64,000 bases of DNA from Heliopora coerulea (taxonomy: Eukaryota > Cnidaria > Anthozoa > Scleralcyonacea > Helioporidae): positions 60,358 through 124,357 of the forward strand of contig JASJOG010000535.1 of the NCBI GenBank assembly GCA_030142905.1. Direction: 5' to 3'. Below are positions 35,881-56,734 of the stretch, one piece after another. The first letter of the stretch is position 1; each line of letters starts with the position of its first letter. A program made the translations under genes and the position numbers. The notes under the pieces were generated by a model. The model ran no database searches. It was not told the origin of the DNA and worked only from the letters and a program-made list of their open reading frames with translations.

Positions 35881-35991
35881 ATTCAATTCCAAGATCTTAG
35901 CGCATTCCTCGCATTTCGCAAGTCCTCAAATAAATATGGTTCATGTTCGAAATATTCCGACTAAATAGTGGTGGCCAGTTCTCAACTACGT

Positions 35992-38900
35992 TTATATCAA
36001 TATCGGCGTTTCTTTCAGTAACAAAAACCTTTCTCTAATTCCGAGTTCTGCAAATGACGCGGACAATGGACGTGAACGATCACGTTGTTTCACATTTACT
36101 TCTCTTCGCATCCAGATGGATCCGTTCTGCTCAAGAAGCACTTGTGAGTCAGCGGTATTACGAGTTTCGTTGGAAACCGGACTGAGATCATTTGCTTCAC
36201 TTTCGTTGCAGTTTTCTTCAAGAAAACATGGAAAGTTTACGGTGTGTCTTTTGTTGGGGGTTGAAGAACTTGATGTACGCAACCTGGTGTCTTTCTCAGA
36301 ATAGTGTCTTAGGGTTTTAAGCAAAGGGTCCGGTTCGTTTCTATAGCTAAAGCGATTGTCCTCTGACTTCAAGCCTAGTAGACATCCATTATCATTGTGT
36401 GATGTACACGAAGTCACTGAATGGCGATGTCTTGACAGCTCATTACAGTCATTGAGTTCAGTATCTCCTCGTTTCCTCAATTGTTCTCCAGGGTCCCGTC
36501 TTGGCGTTGTTTCAGACCTTTTCATGAGTTCACTGTCCGAGGTGCCCTGCATGCCACATGTCTTCCTTTGCGTCCCTACATCATACCCACTGTCACTCAA
36601 CTCCATTGACTTCGTCCAAAGCACTTTTTCCTTTCTATGACCCTTCATCACATCGGAACCTTTCTGCTCAAATTTCAGGCCAAGTTCCTCCAGTTCCTTA
36701 CGAACTGAACCAAATTTCCCTGGTTTCAGCCTCTTAACCAACCTTACGTATTTGTTTTTCCGACCAGGTCTGTCACAAGTTAGTTCTGAGAAGTCTACTG
36801 TATGCCGTTTGTTTTCTACGCGGCTTTCCTCGGCAAAGTCTTCACGAGAAAGCCGCAACGAAGAAAACTTTCCACGTTTCAAGTTCGTAGCAACGAAATT
36901 TGGGAAGCTTACTCGATTTGCTTGCCTGCGCTTACGCGTTTTACGTCGTTTGACATATTCTCCAGAAATGACGTTTTTTGGACGTGAATCAGCGGCGGCG
37001 GGAGGTTGACTTACATGTACAGTGCTAGAACTTTGTGCGTTAAATTGTTGTGCTTGATCACTTATTTCACCATTATTGTCGTGTATTAGTTGTTTTAGAC
37101 TTGGATCATTTTCTAACTCGACTGTACGGGGCCGTACACTTCGTGTTTTCACATCTTTCTTCAATGGCTCATCTTCAGTAGTGTCTGACGAACTAGATGA
37201 CAAAGATATGCAGTCGGATACAAAGCTATAGCGATGCTGGAAGTTAAGATTAGAAGAATATTTATAACGTAAAGTTGACTTAAGTTCACCTTTCTTCGTC
37301 TGTTCCTCATCGTCTGTCCCACAATGCAACCCATCAACACAGGTTTTCTCGTTCGTCGGCATGCTTGCTCCAGACTCTCCACTCTCTCCTTCAGTCTCCT
37401 TAGGATGAAATCCATTGCTGCAAATATCAATCGCAATGGCGCCATTTTGTTGAGGGCCTTCATGATTTGAAGCATTTCCATTACTTAGCAGATCAACTTC
37501 AGGATCCTCCATTCCTTGAGACTGTTCCAAGTACGTTTCATTTTGCATTCCATTCTCTTGCTCACGTAATCTTCGGGCCCTTTCGGCTCTTTCCTTCTTA
37601 ATTTTCTGCTTCTCCAGGGAATACTGTCGTTGCAGCTTTGAAGGCTCATGGACAATTAACTCTTTTTCAAACGTTGGTGATCTCACTTTGTCTTTCCGAA
37701 CAGACCTTCCAACAGAACCTCTTGTGGCTGGTATGTCTACCTCAAGAGGACGTCCTGTGGGAGCCTCACTGGCTTCATCATCAGACGAATTCGCATTACA
37801 ACATTTGCCGCAGCAAAGAAGTCGACGGACAATCTCTCCATCTGCTGGAACATCGTGTTTAGTGCGACGAAATATTCCCTGAACTTCTAAGCTTGGATGG
37901 TAGAACTGATAATAAAGAAACATCACCAAAATCCCAAGAAAAAACCCGCCAAACACCATCACCACTGCTGCCACGAACACGGCGCCATATTCATGTCTGT
38001 GAGGAAGCCACATGCCCATCAGAACACAGTCTTCAACCAACATTACACAGTAGAAGAAAATAAGACGCTTCCTTGTGAACCCGTCTTTAGGGTTGAAGAA
38101 ACAGAATATGTAGATAAATCCAATAACTACAGAGAACAGTCGTTCTAAGGTTTTGGTGGTGCAAAATGAAGTCTTTTGGTAAATTAGCCATATTGTCATG
38201 GAAGACCAGTGTAGTCCAATGAAGAGCAATATCCATGACTTGTAAACAGACGCGAACAAGACAAGCGTGACAATCCTTGAACCGACCATACTAAGACGCC
38301 ACACAATTTGACAGGCAAATGCCCACCACGACATATGTCCTTTCGTATCAGATGCTTCACGAAGGGCTTTGGAATAGGATACAATTGATGTTGATAAGGA
38401 AATCAAGGAGATACAGGCCGAGAAAGCAGTCAGCCAGTCTTTCTCCTCGTCAAAGTGCCTTCTGTAGGCAAGAATATAAAGTTGAAGGACCAATTGTGGA
38501 GCAGATTCAATGAACGCTTCAAAAAGGCGTAACATGGCAATGTCACGCCACTGTTCAACGTAAATGCTGTAATATCTAGAATCAGCTGCAATTTTCCGGC
38601 TCTTTTTCCCATTCTTGTATGCCTCCCAGTATCTGACAAACAGATTAAAGAATGAAATGTTATTAAAGTTATTTTTGAACATTGTCAATTAATAAATACG
38701 ATCGTTCATACATGATACAATGGCCATGTACGATTACTCGTTGTGATGTATCGGATTGAGTCCCCAACACCTTCAGGATGTATTACTTCATTAAATGCTG
38801 TTTCCATGTGCCATTTTGTGCCTTGCAATTGACACCTTAATGGAAGGTGGCTGCTTAATGCAAGGTTGTTATATACTTTTAACTTGTTATTATCACAGAC

Positions 38901-40774
38901 TATTATCTTTTTTTTTCCCTTCTTAAATGTCAACAGAGTTACTTGCACTTGCACCAGTTCTTTGGTCAGTATTATTTGCATGAGATTGATTGCTTTCTTT
39001 CTTGGCAACACTTAAAACAAAAGACTGTTTCTTACTGAGTTTGCAAAAATAGTATTTTTTATTTTTTTTATTGCCCAACTTTCTTTCAACCAATCCAAAT
39101 ACTGTGATAGAAGAGCATAAAATAATATTCTGTATATATTTGGAGAGTGGGTTACGTGCACCTTAAAAACATCTGTTTGACGAAACCTTTCTTCTGAAAC
39201 AATGAATGCAATTAACTGCACATGTTGAATTACGATGGGCATACATTTTAATTTACATTGAAATTCAAAATATCCCAGGATTCAAAGTCGTAGGTTTAAA
39301 AATGTTAACACTTTGTAATGGCTCATATGTTTGACTAAGTTTACACAAATAATGGGCCACATTTTGGCCACTGTTTAATGTGTTAGATCACTTTTGAATA
39401 AAATAAGGTTAAACTTCGACAAGTGCCTCAGAAAGTTCTCACAATAATCCTACCACTTTGTAGTTTGAAACATCATAAACACATGTTTGAGAAATCAATT
39501 TTCCTTGTTCCCCATATAATGACCTATAAAATTGGTTCTCCACCTGTAATTTTATCAGAATTGCATTCCTAATTTTATTGCAGTTTCAAATGTTTTCCCC
39601 AAACCAGTCCATAATTGGAAATATTTCAGATGACAATGAAATAAAGACTCTTACTGCAATACACAATCTTTGTTCACTTTCAGTATCACTTTGTTGTTGA
39701 TCAACAGGGGAGAACTTTGGTATGACAAACTGAATATTTAATTAAATCTATTAACCAAAGATATCTCAATCATGTTTGCTAATAAAACAGTAGCTATTAG
39801 TCTGATTGTTTTCAAATAAGAGAAGTACAACTTAGAAAGCCCTCAAAACAAATATTATATCAGCTAGTGATAAGCCAGGCGGAAAATGTAGCTTCATAAT
39901 AAAAATTAAGGCCCAGCAGAGAATGTATATAACAACCATAAGTTCAAGTGTTTTAAAACATGTTTAATATGGCTGTTATTCGCATTCTCTGCTGGACCTT
40001 GATCTCAGATAGACTGAGGTAGACTGAAACCTGATATGGATAGACCCAATATGGATGAGGTTAAGTATATGTCACCCCATTCATTCTTCGTTATTTAAAA
40101 ACCCCGAACGTGTGAATAAACCCAAGGATTGGGTTAGGATTAGGGTTTAAAGGTATCTACACATTTTCAGGGTTTTTAAAGAACGAGGAATGAATGGAGT
40201 CGCCTATACTTATACACTTTCCTGTAATATACTGAGCTACGGACAACTGGATACTTTAACTTTCTAGTGTATCTCATTCTTAATTTTAGCCTCGAAATAC
40301 CAAGCTATATTTCAGAGATTTCAAATGGTAAATTTAGTAAAAAGTTCTGTACCTCAGCAGCGGGCCTAGCTGTAGTAAATGTATGACAATTGTTCGTCGT
40401 TTGCTGACTTCTTCGGCAGTGTCATCATAAAACCACTTCAGAGAGAACACCATCATCACTATGGACGCCCCAATGACACAGGAAAGTGTCAACGCAAACC
40501 AAATATAGTCTTCACTTCGAAAATACTTCACCGAGACCAGCATATCTGTGATGACATCTGCGAGGTACAGAAGAGTGCACACTACAGCAAACAAGTCATC
40601 GTACCACGCGGCTTTTAAACTGGAATTTTGAGAAAAAAAACGTTCTCTGCGCGGTCCTGCATCAATGTTATCAGGTGCTTGCCCAGTTGAATCTACGTGC
40701 GAATGATTTTCGTTCATTTTCTGAACAGGTTCTGATTCTCTATCTCGTTGGTGCGGGTCGAGTGATGTTGACAT
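35992..40774 (-). CDS. XK-related (XKR4/6/7-like) multipass membrane protein with very long cytoplasmic tail
   Basis: Two coding exons, 40774-40353 and 38632-35992, joined at ..LLR|YW.., giving 1020 aa. The start is the ATG at 40774; an upstream in-frame GTG is rejected. XK-related proteins are plasma-membrane proteins, several of which scramble phospholipids after caspase cleavage. Membrane segments begin at AVVCTLLYLADVITDMLV and YIWFALTLSCVIGASIVMMV in exon 1. The family signature LFEAFIESAPQLVLQLYIL follows in exon 2, then five or more further hydrophobic helices up to about residue 384. The remaining ~635 residues are hydrophilic: a charged Glu/Arg/Lys-rich stretch (about 473-502), a Ser/acidic cluster, a basic patch KRRKTRKRRQ, an RVSF motif at about 714 and HTVDF/HTVNF motifs at about 751 and 937. 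Vertebrate XKR4/6/7 are about 580-650 aa in total, so the tail is exceptional. The nearest vertebrate paralogue is not certain. Confidence 0.9.
39900..40205. repeat. Two inverted repeats in the XKR intron
   Basis: First, 39907-40000: AAGGCCCAGCAGAGAATG pairs with CATTCTCTGCTGGACCTT. Second, about 40076-40200: 'cattcattcttcgttatttaaaaacccc' pairs with 'gggtttttaaagaacgaggaatgaatg'. Both look like small fold-back elements. The rest of the intron (38633-40352) shows no coding signal. Confidence 0.65.
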
Positions 40775-40895
40775 CAAAAACACGTGATGATGCACCTTCG
40801 TCACATTCGCGATCTTTTTTACCAGACAAAAATGACACCTGTGCCGTTCTTTCGTGTTTCTTTACAAATTATCTCAAGACATATTTGCCTATGAA
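40775..40895. promoter_or_regulatory. Compact bidirectional promoter between XKR and IQANK1-like genes
   Basis: Only 121 bp separate the two ATGs (40774 minus, 40896 plus). Both 5' UTRs and start sites must lie here unless non-coding first exons are further away. No TATA box is obvious. Confidence 0.55.
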
Positions 40896-49960
<9,065 letters not shown>

Positions 49961-50626
49961 ATTAGGTAAATTTGATACAAAGAACTTAAATGTTTTGCCA
50001 GATTCGACAATTTGTCTGGCTTAAAAACTATAACTTAAGTAGTTTTGTCAAATGCTTTGGTATTTTACGTTCTGTGTCGAAGACGAGGACATGTAGGAGC
50101 TGGTTTCCGAAAAAGACTTTGTAGATTGGACTTGACTGCTTTCACCAAACATTGGCTTTTTTAGTCCTCTAAAATATGTAAATACATTGTATTGGTTTTT
50201 AACGACTTTTTAATCCAATGGCTTACTTCCAGATGTTGCGAGTCACGATTACGTATTAATAAAGGTTACCCACAGGGCCATCAAACCCTCAAGTTTTGGC
50301 CTTTAGTGAAAATAATACTCATTTTCTGAATTAAGTCAAACCCAGACTAATTCTTCCTGTCTGGTTATGTCTTTCTTTTTGCTTACTCCTGATTACGTCA
50401 GACGATTTTGCACACGAAAGGACCTAAATCATATTTCTAAACCAGTTAGCCACAGTAACTTCCTTTCAGTAAGCGCTTTGTCTCTTAAGAACAAGGATGG
50501 TGACTACAGGCTTGGTGTAGTGAAATAAAAATAAGAATTGTACAAAACTTTCTATTTTGTTTTCTATTTACTCCGTGCTTCGTGAAGATAAATAAGGATA
50601 CGCAGGGATGCGCTGGACAAATTCTT
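49961..50626. other. Intergenic, convergent 3' flanks of IQANK1-like and LRAT genes
   Basis: No coding exon seen. It probably holds the 3' UTRs of the two convergent genes. Confidence 0.5.
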
Positions 50627-51290
50627 TCATCGTGGACAATTCTTTTGGTTCTTTGTCATCCCTTGACTTTTTTCAAAATCATTTGCATTGAACCACCCAA
50701 ACAGACAGCCGGCAAAGACTACCGGGTTCTTATGGCCGGCCTCGAGTGCACTTCGCGTTGCCGCCACGCGAGTCATAGTGGCTTGGAGCTGAGCCTTCGA
50801 CTGTTGCCGCTGACCAGTTTTGCAATACACTGCGAAGTCTTCACAGCTGTTTCCCAGGATCTGGTACTCTCCAAACCCCTTCTCCAAACACTCGCGCGTT
50901 CGTTGTAGCACCTTGTCAACGCCATCACTCTCCTGCGCGACGTAGGTCCCAGGCCACTGGAAGTTATCCGTGTCGTCTGCGACGCCATATTGGCACACGC
51001 CAAAAGGATAATCTTTGATAAAGTCTGCAATTGAAGTTTGCTGGACCAATCCGTTGGTCTCACTGTTGCCATCAACGTGGCCCGTGAAATGAATAACATT
51101 GTTTTCACTGTGCACTATACCTAAAAAGTTTATGGTCGCATTTCTGTTTAATTTTCCTCATTTTTTTGTTTCCTTTCTAACGCTTGTATTGTTTATATAC
51201 ATGTATGAATCTACAAGAATAAATTACAATTTTATAATAAAATAAGATTTATAACCTTATAGTACTGATGTATAATATACATACATGCAT

Positions 51291-51358
<68 letters not shown>

Positions 51359-52063
51359 TCCTGTAGTTTAGAGTTTAAACTTTACAACTACCGTATTGTA
51401 GCACGGTGTTTCACGCTCTACGCGATCTTCAGACGACGTTGAGACGTAGACGCTCAGAGCATGAAATACCATATTATGACAGTTGTAAATTTTAAATTCT
51501 ACTGACTCACAGAGAAATTATCCACCATTGATCCATATCTATGTCTATATCTATCTATATCTATATCTGTATCTGTCTGTCTATTCATCTATCTATCTGT
51601 CTGTCTATGTATGTAACGTATTAACGCTGGAGATCAAAATTTGTCATCAAATGCTGTTGTAACCAAATTTATGAGTAGGTCATTCTATTTCAACGTTTGA
51701 GATGCACTTCTTTTTTGGTTTTTAATTGCTCAAATCTCTCTGGTCAATCGGGTCTCTTTCAAGGGTCGAGAAAAAGACGTTTCATTACGATAAACCAAAA
51801 CTAACCCAGGCAGGATGACTGAGCGAACTCGCCTCCAAGAATCTGTCGACTAGCAAATCCATTATAACTTGTTAGTCAGGGGAAGAAGGGAGGTCGTTAG
51901 TGTCAAATTGAGACGAAATCGGTTTTTAGACGAGAGTATAACGCATACACAGTGCTTGCATTTAAACCTATCAGCTAGTGCACGTACCATGATGTAAATG
52001 ACTGATGCTCTGCATGGCGTAAACGTGATCTCCTTGGGTAAACTTCGGCAAAGTTCCCTCCAT
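50627..52063 (-). CDS. Small LRAT-domain protein (NlpC/P60-like acyltransferase/phospholipase type)
   Basis: Two coding exons, 52063-51988 and 51120-50627, joined at HHG|IVHS, giving 189 aa. Proteins of the lecithin:retinol acyltransferase/PLAAT family transfer or remove acyl chains on phospholipids or retinol through a Cys-His-His triad. The candidate residues are visible: His25 in HLHHG, His36 in NNVIHF and Cys118 in GNSCEDF, equivalent to the NCEHF box. Order and spacing fit the PLAAT family, although EDF replaces EHF. A weakly hydrophobic C-terminal stretch (VVFAGCLFGWF) could help membrane association, but no clear transmembrane helix follows. The start is the ATG at 52063. The substrate cannot be predicted. 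Confidence 0.82.
51284..51615. repeat. (CA)n/(TA)n microsatellite, imperfect fold-back and (TATC)n tract in the LRAT intron
   Basis: (CA)n then (TA)n occupy 51288-51352. Inverted arms sit at about 51365-51425 and 51440-51500, with central CTGAAGATCGCG...GCGTGAAAC read on the minus strand. A TATC/TGTC tetranucleotide tract covers 51536-51612. The fold-back matches the core of the 35.5-kb palindrome (GTTTCACGC-CT-GCGATC-TCAG). Confidence 0.7.
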
Positions 52064-55000
52064 TACTACACACTAAATCTGCCTTACAACGTTGCCTGGT
52101 CAATCATTTGATCTAAATATCGAGTACATCATGCCAGAACGACTTCGCTCTTCCGCTACAAAATTTAAAATTTGATTTATGCTCAAATTACGAAGTCTAC
52201 GTGAACAGGTTTGCCAGACGTCGGTTTTGACGCGATGAATTATTAACTCCGCTACCTGTGGTTTTTCGAAAACTGTACTTATCAGTGTCTTAGAATAGCA
52301 GGTTGTTTTTGTAAACTATTCACTGCAAGAACTATGGTAATCTTTACTATCAAATCTCTTCTTGCAAGCCGCTTTAGTGTTGAGTTAGAAATTTCCCAAT
52401 GTCTTGTATGATCGAGAAGCGTTTTTTTGGTTCATGGGACGGAGTTTTGCCATGGTTTCAAACCAGAGAACTCGCTTGCTTATGATGCATCGCCACAATA
52501 GCTGTTGCTAAGGTGCTGCACAAGTCCTAGTTATTTGCATAATTTCGGGTGGTATTGGCAAGGAAACTAATTGGAGGCTTTAACCTTTAGGTAGACAAAA
52601 AAAATTTAGAATCTTATCGACTTTGACTTGGTAAAAATATAAAGAAATAACTTAGTCCTTCCATGTAAGATTGCTTGATGGTCTGCCGAAAATCTCCTTC
52701 TGTAGACAAAACAATGGTTTCTAAGCCCTCTTCTTACACGACTCCATCGTAATCTCAGAGTAGCATTGCAAACTTGGAGACGTTATTTGACAAACTAACG
52801 CTTCCTAAAATGTAATTTTTGGCAAGCAATATATTTTTCCAGCAGATGACTACACTAAAATCTCTCGATTTGATGAATCTTCGTTATAATGTGACTAGAA
52901 CTTCCCACATCAAGTACACTAGAAAAATTGTGCAGAAAAACTTTCAAAACAGGAAGCTTAAGCAACGGGAGCTCTTGATTCCCGGACGGCGTTTTTTAAA
53001 TAGCATTTCTCATCCAGATCAGACAAAATGGACAATTTCCGATCCCACAGGGATCGACGAACTTCGGAAGCGCCATCGTCATTCTACACAGACCTCATAG
53101 ACACTATTTTCATGGCCTAAAAACGTCAAAGTCTCGTCGCTCAAGTATATCGCAAACTCACTGATTTGACATGTTATGATCTGTCTTGGAATTTCTAAAT
53201 TATTACGTTGATTAAAGCTATCAATCATTCTCTTCAGGGATTCTTTTGTCCCCTGTCCTTACCAAAAACGAAAGGAGAGCTACGAAGGCTCGCGAAACAT
53301 CTCATTGCATGACGCTTTGATCAGTGGTCAGGACTTTAGATGACGAAGTTTATAAGCTTCGTAGCTGTTGGATGTGTTATGACGATTGGCGACTATTCTT
53401 AGTTGCAATTATGATTTTATCTGTTTTGGACGAAAAACAGACAATTTCTAGTAAAGACCAACCTTCCGTGTTTATTTCAAGTTCGCCTAATTGGTTAAAC
53501 TTCAAGTATGCATTTGAACAAGGTATGTAAATTGAAAACAAAAATAATCAGTACTTTGACAATACAATAAAAATGCTTCTTTCTAACGTAATATTTCACC
53601 ACCTTTTCCAAGTTTGAGTGGTAGTGCACCCCCCTTTCAGGTTTTTAACGAAAAGGTACACGAACGACTAGTTCGCTGTCAGAGTAAGCCTCTGGCATAG
53701 GGAAAAGTATTAAGATTGAAGGTTTAATACCCCACATTAACTAATTGTGAGTGTTGCATGCATTTTCGTCCTCCTTCTCACAGCACATTTCGATCACCCT
53801 AATGATTATACCTAAGCTTAGCCAGTTAGTTTTAAAGAAAATTCAGACAAAATTTTCAAAATATTGCAATCATGGGGAGCAAGTATGTCTGTCTATGCGT
53901 ATGTGTGTGTGTGTTTGTTTGGGAACAACAAGAAAACCAGTGGAAAGTTCGCAGCAACCCTACTAGTGAACTAAATTATCGTGAAGAAGGTACTCAGCTG
54001 GATCCTTGTCGAAAACAGAATTTCTCATCTCTTCTGCATGATATTTGTCTCCAGCAGGATACAGATTAAAAAAATGATTTCTCATCTCTTCTTCATATTT
54101 GCTTGCCGTGTGAATCCGTTTCTAACTAAGAAGCCTCGCAAAACGTAACGGAATTTCACAAATATTAATTGAATTTAATCTAATATGTTTTCAATGTGCT
54201 AAAATGAATTTCATTTAAAAACGTAAATATTTACAATATAAAAATATTAAAGAAGTTAAGGCACGTTGAGACCACTAGCAACAGAGTAAAACCGTCAATC
54301 TAGGCCAGTAAATTACATAAATATTTAACTAATCAATTGGGAAAAGACTGAAATCGGTTTAAAAAGGATTCAAGTTCGATAAGGTAAAAAACAGTGAATT
54401 TTACACATGATTACAGCAGATTGTTTACGAAGATGCTTCTTATTTGCAACCTGTACCCAACACATTCCGGGTACAAAAGAGTTCTTGATTTAAAGTAAAA
54501 CTAAGCATCAACTCGCAAAGTTTTGTTTAACCACATATGATATGGAATTTGACGAGATCTTCCTACTGAAAATTCTTCGATTTTCTTGTGGTTAAGAGTG
54601 CTGAGGCGTTGTTTTTGCAAAATCGGAGGTTAAAAAACAAATGGAGGTAATTAAACTTATTTTCAAGCAGAAACTATTTGCAGTAGCAACGCTTTAAGAT
54701 ATGAACGTTAACATATGCATTTAAAACTACTTCATTCTGATGCTTTTATACACTGAAGCAAAAATGGCTTTCTAAATTAAACTGAAACACCAGCTCGCTT
54801 GGCGCTCTGCATGTGTTAAATAAAAACCTCTCCGTGACGCCTTTCACAACTCAAGACTCTGGGAAAGCACCTGGCACTGCTAAATACATTTTCGCCTACA
54901 TCAATAATTATATACTTGATAAAGGAAAACTTTTGCCGGTAAGTTTGTCATCACGAATGTCTTGACATAACCATATTCCTCCTTAAAGAAGCGTTCACAC

Positions 55001-56098
55001 TTGCCATATTGTATTTATGGTTAGTCACCCTGGTGTTTTTAAATTTTTACCCCATGAGAGGCGATACAGCACGACATATACTTATAAAGTGAAAAATGAA
55101 CCCCTAAGATAACAACTTGTTCACTCAAGACGTGAGCCATGAACAAGACGAAAACAATAACGATGATCTTTCGACAAAGGCTATGTAACAATGTCGAAAT
55201 ACCAGCTTGCTTATTTTGAATATTTTTCACCTGTTACTGTTTATATTTCAGTCGCTTTACCGTGAAGGTTCCACACGCACCGAGAATTCGGGAATTTTAT
55301 CAAATTTACATTTAATTTTAAATAAAACTAGATGCCCGTATGCCAAGGTGAAGAGAATTGTATGACTAGCTCTGGAGTGTGTTACAACAATTGGCGAACG
55401 TTCTTAATTGTCACTGTGGAATTTAGCTGGAGAAACAGTATGTTTCTATGGAGATTGCGCAGCCAGGTTGAGACAATTAATTTTGAGACTGTATATTTAA
55501 TAAATTTTAGTCAGAGAACGTGTCTCAAAATTAATTAAGTATGTTTCTAGTAAAGACAAACCAACATGTTCAAGACAATTAATTCAACTTCAAGCGTCCA
55601 GTTGAGGTAAGAATATTGGAACAAACATGGTCATTACTTTGAAGGTAAAAAACAAAAACAAAATTCGCTCTTTTTCTGCCTTTTCTGAATTTGTGTGACA
55701 ATCTCGTTTCACTCAATAAATGAAGAGATAAACGAATGCCCCCTATTTGAGAGTAAGGCTCCGACATACAGCACAAGCATCAAGCAATATGAGTTACTAT
55801 CAAGGGTACCAAACTGTGCGTGCTGAATACATTTTTAGACCTTTAAATTGCACATTTAGATCAACCAAATCATCGTTACAGCTACGTTTGTAGGCCTTTT
55901 ATTATTGTAAAAATGTTGTGTAAACTATTTTCAGAAAGACTAAGTTTTATTTGCCATCAGAATGTTTGTCCATCTGTATGTATGTATGACTTCAACTACA
56001 ATAACAAGGCTAGTTGATCAGTGGTAAGAATGAAACCCACGGGTGCAATTGGGGGGTATATTCACATGGTATTCAATAGAATTCCTGTCGAAAAAAAA
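52064..56098. other. No recognised gene; diverged direct repeats
   Basis: About 4 kb of AT-rich sequence with short open frames that resemble nothing I know. Segments 53340-53600 and 55345-55630 are related: both have TGTTA(C/T)(A/G)A(C/T)(A/G)ATTGGCGA then TTCTTA(A/G)TTG, and both have TTTCTAGTAAAGAC followed by a purine-rich tail. They may be decayed copies of one element or of a duplicated exon region. Confidence 0.5.
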
Positions 56099-56390
56099 AA
56101 TGTGATTGTGGTAGGCTTGGTAATTATGTTCTTAATACGCACGCTCTCAAGCTGTTCTCTCAGAAAAACTTTCTAAGTTCCTGACAGGAATCGAGCCCGT
56201 AACCTTCTGATCGCCGGTGAGACGCTCTAACCATTGAGCTACAAAGACTCAGATGGTGAGCGAAAGTTAAATTTGTGTACTGGTTCATATAGATGGCAGA
56301 CATATGTACTGCCAGTCTACAAGTCTCGATATGTCGTCTATTATTTTTGTGCTAATCAATGATGTGATTGTGGTAGGCTTGGTAATTATT
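56099..56390. repeat. 28-bp direct repeats flanking a tRNA-like segment
   Basis: The 28-bp sequence starting ATGTGATTGTGGTAGGCTTG and ending in 'gtaattat' occurs at about 56099-56126 and again at about 56361-56388. The tRNA-like SINE head lies between them. They could be a long target-site duplication or a local tandem duplication. Confidence 0.65.
56176..56256 (-). mobile_element. tRNA-derived SINE head or tRNA pseudogene
   Basis: On the minus strand: A box TAGCTCAATGG with a GCTC/GAGC D-arm, a four-of-five paired anticodon arm with loop CCGGCGA (nominally GGC), and a T arm ACGGG-CTCGATT-CCTGT with B box GGCTCGATTCC. The acceptor stem does not pair, so it is not an intact tRNA gene. A tRNA-type SINE is most likely. 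Confidence 0.65.
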
Positions 56391-56734
56391 CTTCTGCTGG
56401 GAATTTCTCTCCCAAATTGATGTTCTCACATAGTGAGCACTAATATATGTAACGTTCTTTTCTAGTTTCAAAGTCTTTCTACGGATACAACCACTCAGCA
56501 CTGTGTCGATGGAGCTCGTGACTGGATTACCATCTGTTTCTCTGGAAACGAAACTGGCAATACTCAGTATTCCTCCGATTCTTTTAAAAAAGCTTTTAAA
56601 TGAAGGTCGTACCTTCGAAGTTGTTTCAGAAGTAGCCATTGCAGATAAAGTCGCTGGGAGGCACTTTATAATTTCATCAGCAAGTCCAAAGACCTTCCCA
56701 GCCGAATGAGTAAGCTAATGCTGCCGCCAAGAAG

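Larger units (their letters stand above)
32622..35991. other. Intergenic interval between EIF3I and XKR
   Basis: No coding exon recognised on either strand. It holds the EIF3I 5' flank, two MITE-like elements, a short hairpin at about 35284-35330 (ACTTTGAACAATCTCCA and its reverse complement), and the palindrome and (TA)n/(CA)n tracts nearer XKR. Confidence 0.6.

Noticed and set aside
35573..35964. Open frames sharing MKLGVATANKNLP on opposite strands, with Tyr-Ile repeats
   Set aside because: Both arise from a palindrome and (TA)n microsatellite, not from duplicated genes.
36116..38513. Numerous plus-strand frames opposite the XKR exon
   Set aside because: Shadow frames of the long minus-strand coding exon.
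40854..40895. Upstream GTG start for the IQANK1-like protein
   Set aside because: GTG is not expected as a start here. The ATG at 40896 is in frame and opens a plausible MPPKK N-terminus.
52819..53100. 93-residue basic open frame on the plus strand
   Set aside because: The first in-frame codon is not ATG, no family resemblance was found, and no splice context supports it.
56176..56256. Functional tRNA gene
   Set aside because: The acceptor stem does not pair and the anticodon arm has a mismatch. A SINE head or pseudogene is more likely.
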